Positions 56,402-64,000 of a stretch of 64,000 nt of DNA are shown one piece after another. A model generated the notes under the pieces. That model saw only the letters and a program-made list of their open reading frames with translations. It did not search any database and was not told where the DNA came from. The DNA is from Allium sativum (lineage: Eukaryota > Streptophyta > Magnoliopsida > Asparagales > Amaryllidaceae). The stretch spans positions 33,060,688 to 33,124,687 of the forward strand of contig JASFAX010000020.1 of NCBI GenBank assembly GCA_030737875.1, given 5' to 3'. The position numbers and the translations under genes were made by a program. Position 1 is the stretch's first letter; the number at the start of each line of letters is the position of its first letter.

Positions 56402-56590
56402 GTTATAAATAGGAAATATTTGTAATGGTAAATAGAAGTTATAAATAGGAAATATTTGTAATGGTAAATAGAAGTTATAAATAAGAAATATTTGTAATGG
56501 TAAATAGAAGTTATAAATAGGAAATATTTGTAACGGTGAATAGAAGTTATAAATAGGAAATATTTGTAATGGTAATTAGAAGTTATAAAA
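56402..56590 (+). repeat. 36-bp tandem repeat in C 5' LTR (five units)
   Basis: Units read AGTTATAAATAGGAAATATT plus a TGTAA(T/C)GGTAAATAGA half. The 3' LTR has four units (62164-62310), so one unit was gained or lost after insertion. Confidence 0.88.
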
Positions 56591-56616
56591 AAGGAAATAG
56601 TTGTAACGGAAAAACG

Positions 56617-56702
56617 TAGTTTATCAAAAGGGGTTAATCAAACGTAGTTTATCAAAAGGAGTTAATCAAATGTAGTTTATCAAAAGGGGTTAATCGAATA
56701 TA
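56617..56702 (+). repeat. 28-bp tandem repeat in C 5' LTR (three units)
   Basis: CGTAGTTTATCAAAAGGGGT-type units ending TTAATCAAA; the same three units are at about 62339-62424. Confidence 0.85.
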
Positions 56703-58432
56703 GAAATTAAGAAGTGAAGTTAAACAATATTAGAAACTGACTAGAGATTGGTAAGTTGAATATTTTTCTGAGTGTTGATCTGATGTTGGTTTCGGCCTTT
56801 GGGGTTTATACTTAGAGAATTGTTCTCTTACTAGTTTACAGTTAGGGACTAATAGTTGTGGAATGGTAGTGATGCGTGAATGAGGATTGGAAATGTTTTC
56901 CAATGTAAATAAACGTATATTTTCTAATCATAGAAAATAAGGAAATATGAATATACATATATATTTATATGTTGAATGATTTGATCGATAATTCCATTTG
57001 GAATTAAGATCGTTGTGTGAACACCGACATGTTTTTCTTTGATAGTTAACTCACCGACTATCGAAGTTTTTGACCATTTTAACGTTGTTAATATGGAGAG
57101 ACCGGTTGGATTATTATCCGAAGAACCACTCCATATTGACATAAGCGTTGTGATTAAATACGATGAAGCTAATTGAAGACGGTGTTATGCAAGGGCTGTC
57201 CTGTTTACAGAATAGTGCCTTCGGTTTCGTTCAGTCCCAGAACGAACGTATATGGACGAATGTCTGACAGAGTATTTCCAATGATCGAATGGGTTGGACT
57301 GTACAAATATATATGGTGGCCAACGGATTTATTCCCTTTGCATAATATCCAGAATCTATTTGTGCAGATCCAACTAAATGATTTACGGATCTGATAATGT
57401 GGCATTCAAAGTGATCGTGTTATAAATGAATGGAAAGTAAGCGTAGCTTCTAGCCTCATCAACCGGTAAATGACAAAAATCGGGCAGGCAGCATGGCTAA
57501 GTCGGTCGCACCGAAGTAGGGTGTATAATCACCTATCTAGAGAATATTCATTTGCTTCTTTAATCTATCAATGCTGTCCCATATATATACGGGAAACGGT
57601 TGCTGATTCCAACCATTGGTGATGTACATTCGATACACTCAAGCGAAATGAGTGGTCGGTCATGTGTGGCTGAGTTACAAGATGTTCTTGTTGAACTCCA
57701 GTGTATCGTTCCTAGAGTACACTGACCGGAAGGTGGTTCCATACCTTGTCATAGTTGGAAATCCAATCATCCAATACGCACCCGCGGTTTTGATTGTATA
57801 CTATATATGTAGAACGTGAGATGAAAGCGTTTCTGCTAGATTGGTATCTAATTATATTTAGACATTATTATAATATCAGTGATACTGCTTTTCAAAGATG
57901 TTTGGATTCTCATAAGGGAAAAACCCGTTCCGTATTCACGGCGTGGTCTTATGAGATATCATATACCTGTTTAAATGATTTGAGTTTACTCACACCAGTC
58001 ACATGACTGACCCGGAGTTTATTTGTTTTGTCTTCCCTAAACTCTTGGGTGCCTAAATTTGTACGGGCAGTCAAGTAGTCGGGATTTACAGATGCACTTG
58101 GAGAGCTTGGAGCAGGAGGCTTCAGCAGTCGATAGCTATTATTTTTTCTGCTGTGATGTTATATGTTGTACTCTGAAAATGGTATGTATAAACAGTTATA
58201 ACTTTGTATTTCAAAAGTTATGTTATATTTTATTCGTTCCGCTGTGAGATTCGTGTTACTCTGATGATGTTGTTGATGTCTTCTTCTTCTTCTTCTATTC
58301 TAACTTTCTATCTTATCTATCCTCACCCTCTATCTTCTTTCTATTAGTTTCTTGAATTTCCAGTGCAATTTGGGGTTGGACTTGTGTTATTTAGTCAGCT
58401 CAAATTGGACCGGATTTTCGGGTCACTACAGT

Positions 58433-58444
58433 TGGTATCAGAGC
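58433..58444 (+). other. Primer-binding site of element C
   Basis: TGGTATCAGAGC, two bases after the 5' LTR. Confidence 0.92.
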
Positions 58445-59838
58445 TTAAGTTAAGTATTACCTTGGCTCTGTGGCGTGACTCAGTAGAGATGGTGTTAGTA
58501 ATACCCTAGACTAAGATTGAGTGTATATATACGAGTGAACGTATTTGTTATTTGATATAAAAATTTGTTTTATGTTATGGAGATTTATTGGTCGAGTAGT
58601 GTATGAATTTTGGTCGATACAGTAATGCAAACTGTGTTGATAGGAGTTACTAAACACTTGAATACGATGAACCGACATGGTATGTTTTGAAAAGAGGGTA
58701 AATGAAATAATTTTACCCAAGTATATGTATTGGAAATATTATAATGTGTTGGTTGTTATTATAATCGAATACGATTTTAAAGGTGAAATGGTTATAAATA
58801 ACTAAACAGAATTCATATAAGTAAAGTATATGAAATAAGATGAATTAAATCTGAAATTAAAATCAGAATTGAAATTTAAAACTGGAAATTCAGACCAGTG
58901 TTTGTAATTGAACCTGGATTAAGTATACGTGAATTTTAAAATCCTGGGAGGTTTTAAATTTGTTTTGATAAGGATATCTGGGATTGATGTCAAAATGGGA
59001 AGTGTTTAAAAGTGGTTTTGAAAGGAATATAGTATTGAACTCACTTTGATCGCTGGGAAATAATTCCGATGATGAATCGATACATCATCGGTGTAATTTT
59101 CGAGTTGCTAAGTGACGGATTACTGCCGAAGATTTTGTTTTGAAATTATTTTGCAAAAACAAGTTATTCAGGAATTCAAAGGATTTTGAATTGTTATTAT
59201 GATTTCAAGTGATTTGAATAAACCCAGGAATTTAAATTCGGAAATTAAATTGACGTACGAGTTAAATAGATGAACCGGTAAAAGTGATTTATAAATTGGG
59301 ATTTAACTTGAAATAAGTGAATATGAAATTGAGTTGGTAAGTCGAGAGATTGAAATTTGAGATTAGAGTTTGAATGGAATATTATTTGAGTACAAGCCAA
59401 TAATTGTGTTGAGAATAAAGATGGGGTTTGATTTGGATGGCATGGTATATGCAAAATTGATAGCAGATGGTAGGGATATAATGATACACCCGACAAAAAG
59501 GTACAAGTTTATAATTGATATGAGTTTGGAATTTATGAGCCGAATTGGCAAGCCGCTTGGCTGTTTGATTTTCTTTTGGGTTGAAAAGGCCTAGAGAGGC
59601 GAGTTGGAGTTTTACCGATAGGGCTGTACAAAGGAGGTTATGGCGAAATTTTCTGAAAATTTAAAGTGTTAGAAAATTTTCAGAATTTTTGAAAATTTAG
59701 GTTAGTCAGAAGGAATTAATATTTTAGTCAATATTAATTGGTTCAGTTGAAATCAGAAATAAGGGGTAAACAAATCTTGGGAATTCCAATAGATAGGGTC
59801 GTCCTCTAACTTAGCAATTTCGAGGACGAAATTATTTT
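58445..59838 (+). mobile_element. Internal region of element C (no recognisable coding)
   Basis: About 1.4 kb, AT-rich. The longest sense ORF (59370-59594, 74 residues) shows no known domain and I could not align any part with Gag or Pol of E. Just before the PPT is AATTTCGAGGACGAAATTAT, a variant of the conserved pre-PPT box. Confidence 0.75.
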
Positions 59839-59851
59839 AAGTGGGGAAGAA
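59839..59851 (+). other. Polypurine tract of element C
   Basis: AAGTGGGGAAGAA directly before the 3' LTR start TGTAATGACCCGG. Confidence 0.9.
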
Positions 59852-62800
59852 TGTAATGACCCGGATATTTGACGGTGTGATAATTAACTTATTTAATTAT
59901 TTAAATAACGAATATATTATTTAATCGTCGACGTGAGAACGTATAATTATATATTAATTAAAATCGAGCTCGAAATGACGCTGCAGTTCGTAAATTGGCG
60001 ATTCGAACTTCAACTGAATGTACATGTTTCGTTTTAAATCGGATTTCTGTGAAACAAGAAACGTGTGGAGCTGGTGGAGTATATCTTTCTAGTGGAAGAG
60101 AAAAATCGGGATTTCATCCTGTAGATTTGGAGATATGTCCAAATCAAATTTTAAAATAGTCGTTATAGAATCGTTTATCGACCGTATCGGTATATTCGAT
60201 ATAACTAGAGATCGGGTTCGAATTTAGACAAGATTCTTTTGAGACATAGTGATAATATAATTTTTAGAATTTTACTGAAATTTTTAATTTATTAAATAAG
60301 CAACTTTTAATCTGGAGTATTGTGCACCCTGTAATCAACATTTTGGGGTTTCACAATATGAGTTAATCTACCGGTATTATTATATTTTTGGGATCACGGC
60401 ACATTACTCGATTTAATGATATTTTCATATCAGTCCATGGACAAACAGAGTTTCGTATAATGGGGTACTCTAAAATGTAAAACAAATATCTCCTAATCCA
60501 TTCCTTTTCTCTGATCAAACTAAAGGCCACATACTCCATTTCTCTTCAACCACAGAAATCACGTGGAAGTCCAGAGACCACGTCTACGAATAAAATCCTA
60601 TAAATAAGCTACCCTTAAAACCTAATCTCGTCACTTTCTCCAGAAAGAAATCTGTAGCCGCCACTTATTCTTCAAAGAAAAACCAATTCATGATCGATAA
60701 AAAAAGTCAAACGAAAAGCAAAACAAATTCAAAACTAAATAGGAAACTGTGAACTTTAATTCGTGGATAACTGTGAAGCGATGAGTGGAATTATTTTTGG
60801 GTGCGATAAAAACACCGCGTATGCCACTTTTGAAGTCAGCAGCTAAGCATGAGTTTGTCGTCGTTCTGGTCAAGGTTAAAGGGGGTGGAGCTGCTGTCGG
60901 GGAAGTTGCGTTACTGCTGAGTGCATGTGCACTCACGACTGAGCTTGCGTGTGTAGTATGGACGTGATCACTCGCAGCTTGTGTAAGCAGGCATGTATAT
61001 AGTGTGGAGGAGATAGCGTCAGAATGTGAAGTATGGAAGGAGTATGGCTTGCGCTTGGTGTACAGTTCAATGAGAAGGGGCTGGGCAACGCATGGTGTAC
61101 TATGCGGGAAAATACTGTTCGAATGCATCAGGCAGGAGATGTAGTTTCTCATTGTTGTTGCCTTTAACAGGGTTTACACTTGAAGAATTTTGCTTGTTTG
61201 AGGAGGAAGACAAATGGTATGGATCATGAAAACAGAAAAGGTGAATGGACTTAAGGGAGGACGCAAGTTTCCGGCTGCTTGTGAAATGCAGGGTGCTAGT
61301 AGTGTTCAAAAGTGCAAATTGGAGTGGAAGGAATTTGGTGGGTGTTCTTGTATCAGAACTGGACGAAATAGGGTTCGTTAGAACTGCATCGGAATACACT
61401 ACAAACCGTGAAGTCTGAAATGAATTGGAGCTCATCACAATTTATAGTGAAATAAATTGTCCGTCTGAATCAAGCGATGGTTATCGTTATTAACGATGAT
61501 CGTCCAATGTGAGTAAAATTCACTAACTCTTTTCAATTTATATTTCTATATAAATTGTACTTTATTTTTGATAACTGTTAATTGATTGCTATGTATGGAT
61601 AATTTGGACTGTTAAATAGATTTGATTGAAAACGTAGATATAGTTATATATAGAGAACCGTCAATCAAATATGGATTATGATTATCAGTATATTTCATGT
61701 TGGGATTAAATTGATGTATATTATACTGTGTAACATCTGTAGATGCAGGGAGACAGGTTGGAGGAATCCGACTGGGTTCCTCAACAATTATTTTACTGTT
61801 TTCATATATTGTGTTATATGATGTGTTATATAATCTGTTCTAGATTATGTGTGTTAGAATGATATTGATCATTGTTATTCGATATTTTGAATATCATAAG
61901 AAACCCTGAGTTGTAAAAAGGAATATTTCAATGTATTTTGAAATAAAGGAATTTTATAAAATCAACCGATTTTATAAAAGGAAACAATTTGAAAATAGAG
62001 TATTTATAAAATGAACACAGTTTTATAAAAGGAAAGTATTTATAAAACAAATAGAGTTTTATAAAAGGGAAAAATGTTGATAAAATAAATAGAATTGAAA
62101 AGGGAAATATTTATTTAGAAAATAAATAGAATAAGGAATATTTATTTAGAAGATAAATAAACCGTTATAAATAGGAAAAATTTGTAATGGTAAATAGAAG
62201 TTATAAATAGGAAATATTTGTAACGGTAAATAGAAGTTATAAATAGGAAATATTTGTAACGGTAAATAGAAGTTATAAATAGGAAATATTTGTAACGGTA
62301 ATTAGAAGTTATAAAAAAGGAAATAGTTGTAACGGAAAAACGTAGTTTATCAAAAGGGGTTAATCAAACGTAGTTTATCAAAAGGAGTTAATCAAATGTA
62401 GTTTATCAAAAGGGGTTAATCGAATATAGAAATTAAGAAGTGAAGTTAAACAATATTAGAAACTGACTAGAGATTGGTAAGTTGAATATTTTTCTGAGTG
62501 TTGATCTGATGTTGGTTTCGGCCTTCGGGGTTTATACTTAGAGAATTGTTCTCTTACTAGTTTACAGTTAGGGACTAATAGTTGTGGAATGGTAGTGATG
62601 CGTGAATGAGGATTGGAAATGTTTTCCAATGTAAATAAACGTATATTTTCTAATCATAGAAAATATGGAAATATGAATATACATATATATTTATATGTTG
62701 GATGATTTGATCGATAATTCCATTTGGAATTAAGATCGTTGTGTGAACACCGACATGTTTTTCTTTGATAGTTAACTCACCGACTATCGAAGTTTTTGAC

Positions 62801-64000
62801 CATTTTAACGTTGTTAATATGGAGAGACCGGTTGGATTATTATCCGAAGAACCACTCCATATTGACATAAGCGTTGTGATTAAATACGATGAAGCTAATT
62901 GAAGACGGTGTTATGCAAGGGCTGTCCTGTTTACAGAATAGTGCCTTCGGTTTCGTTCAGTCCCGGAACGAACGTATATAGACGAATGTCTGACAGAGTA
63001 TTTCCAATGATCGAATGGGTTGGACTGTACAAATATATATGGTGGCCAACGGATTTATTCCCTTCGCATAATATCCAGAATCTATTTGTGCAGATCCAAC
63101 TAAATGATTTACGGATCTGATAATGTGGCATTCAAAGTGATCGTGTTATAAATGAATGGAAAGTAAGCGTAGCTTCTAGCCTCATCAACCGGTAAATGAC
63201 AAAAATCGGGCAGGCAGCATGGCTAAGTCGGTCGCACCGAAGTAGGGTGTATAATCACCTATCTAGAGAATATTCATTTGCTTCTTTAATCTATCAATGC
63301 TGTCCCATATATATACGGGAAACGGTTGCTGATCCCAACCATTGGTGATATACATTCGATACACTCAAGCGAAATGAGTGGTCGGTCATGTGTGGCTGAG
63401 TTACAAGATGTTCTTGTTGAACTCCAGTGTATCGTTCCTAGAGTACACTGATCGGAAGGTGGTTCCATACCTTGTCATAGTTGGAAATCCAATCATCCAA
63501 TACGCACCCGCGGTTTTGATTGTATACTATATATGTAGAACGTGAGATGAAAGCGTTTATACTAGATTGATATCTAATTGTATTTAGACATTATTATAAT
63601 ATCAGTGATACTGCTTTTCAAAGATGTTTGGATTCTCATAAGGGAAAAACCCGTTCCGTATTCACGGCGTGGTCTTATGAGATATCATATACCTGTTTAA
63701 ATGATTTGAGTTTACTCACACCAGTCACATGACGGACCCGGAGTTTATTTGTTTTGTCTTCCCTAAACTCTTGGGTGCTTAAATTTGTACGGGCAGTCAA
63801 GTAGTCGGGATTTACAGATGCACTTGGAGAGCTTGGAGCAGGAGGCTTCAGCAGTTGATAGCTATTATTTATTCCGCTGTGATGTTATATGTTGTACTCT
63901 GAAAATGGTATGTATAAACAGTTATAACTTTGTATTTCAAATGTTATGTTATATTTTATTCGTTCCGCTGTGAGATTCGTGTTACTCTGATGATGTTGTT
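59852..64000 (+). mobile_element. Element C 3' LTR (runs past the window end)
   Basis: 4149 bp visible, lacking about 190 bp of its end. Uninterrupted, so it shows the pre-insertion site of element E. TATA box at 60599-60606; four 36-bp repeats 62164-62310; 28-bp repeats 62339-62424. Confidence 0.93.

Larger units (their letters stand above)
55033..58430 (+). mobile_element. Element C 5' LTR, part 2
   Basis: Continues C from TTTTGGGTGCG to the terminus GGTCACTACA; aligns with 60798 onwards. Contains 36-bp and 28-bp tandem repeats (56402-56702) and a CTT-triplet run (58278-58295). ORFs on both strands in the first 650 bp are in the transcribed leader and show no known domain. Confidence 0.93.
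42479..64000 (+). mobile_element. Element C: non-autonomous LTR retrotransposon with 4.3-kb LTRs, split by E
   Basis: A + strand element with 5' LTR 42479-43422 plus 55033-58430 (about 4.34 kb without E), internal region 58431-59851, and 3' LTR from 59852 running past the window end. Left flank AGGAG (42474-42478) would be the target duplication; the right one is out of view. The 1.4-kb inner region has no recognisable gag or pol. PBS and PPT are of the same types as in E. Confidence 0.92.

Noticed and set aside
119..58444. Matches to initiator tRNA-Met as possible tRNA genes
   Set aside because: Only about 12 bases match and each lies two bases from an LTR end; these are primer-binding sites.
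59370..59594. 74-residue sense ORF in the C internal region
   Set aside because: Longest ORF there but no homology recognised; length expected by chance.
55338..61438. Antisense ORFs of 112-154 residues in both C LTRs (55338-55676, 55004-55408, 61100-61438, 60688-61152)
   Set aside because: Open in both LTRs, but the LTRs are too similar for that to be evidence. Overlapping frames, low-complexity S/T content, no domain, and opposite to C transcription.

Overview
The window is repeat-dense nuclear DNA from a flowering plant, probably one with a large genome; the species cannot be told from the sequence. I found no host gene, tRNA, rRNA or CRISPR array. Almost every base belongs to long-terminal-repeat (LTR) retrotransposons of the Ty3/gypsy chromovirus type, nested inside one another. 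The assignment rests on LTRs with TG...CA ends, primer-binding sites (PBS) matching initiator tRNA-Met, polypurine tracts (PPT), 5-bp target duplications, and one gag-pol ORF ending in a chromodomain-like segment (Tekay/Del-like).

Layout. 1-17261: element B (+ strand; its 5' LTR is mostly outside the window), with its 3' LTR split by complete element A (5830-16707, target duplication CCTTA). 17262-18403: tail of an older + strand LTR (J). 18404-19023: microsatellite and an LTR fragment (K). 19024-27188: decayed autonomous-type element D on the minus strand. 27189-30600: relic DNA holding a LINE-related retroposon (27857-29012) with a 16-bp target duplication. 30601-41822: complete element F (minus strand, duplication CGAAA). 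41828-42478: more relic LTR (G). 42479 to the end: element C (+ strand), whose 5' LTR is split by complete element E (43423-55027, minus strand, duplication ATTAT), followed by C's 1.4-kb internal region and the 3' LTR, which runs off the window.

Functionally, E carries the only intact coding region: a 1475-residue Gag-Pol with zinc knuckles, protease, reverse transcriptase, RNase H, integrase and a chromodomain-like tail. A, B and F are one non-autonomous family. They keep PBS and PPT, but their inner region is a collapsed, collinear string of short gag, protease, RT, integrase and C-terminal fragments. C is a second non-autonomous type with no recognisable pol fossil. E-like elements are plausible sources of enzymes for A/B/F/C, because all of them show the same PBS and a similar PPT context. 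That is inference.

The most unusual signals lie inside the LTRs, which are very long (3.2-4.6 kb). (1) GTCGAC palindromes upstream of the TATA box keep a spacing of 12-12-21-12-12 bp in A and B although the sequence between them differs; D, E and F carry reduced versions. (2) A pair of about 75-bp hairpins near mid-LTR has stems that change on both arms together between families. (3) A/B/F carry an array of roughly 45-bp units, each made of GGTTAAGT and its inverse. (4) A further set of perfect hairpins includes one with compensatory changes between A/F and B. F appears to be a mosaic, with a U3 like E and an R-U5 like A.
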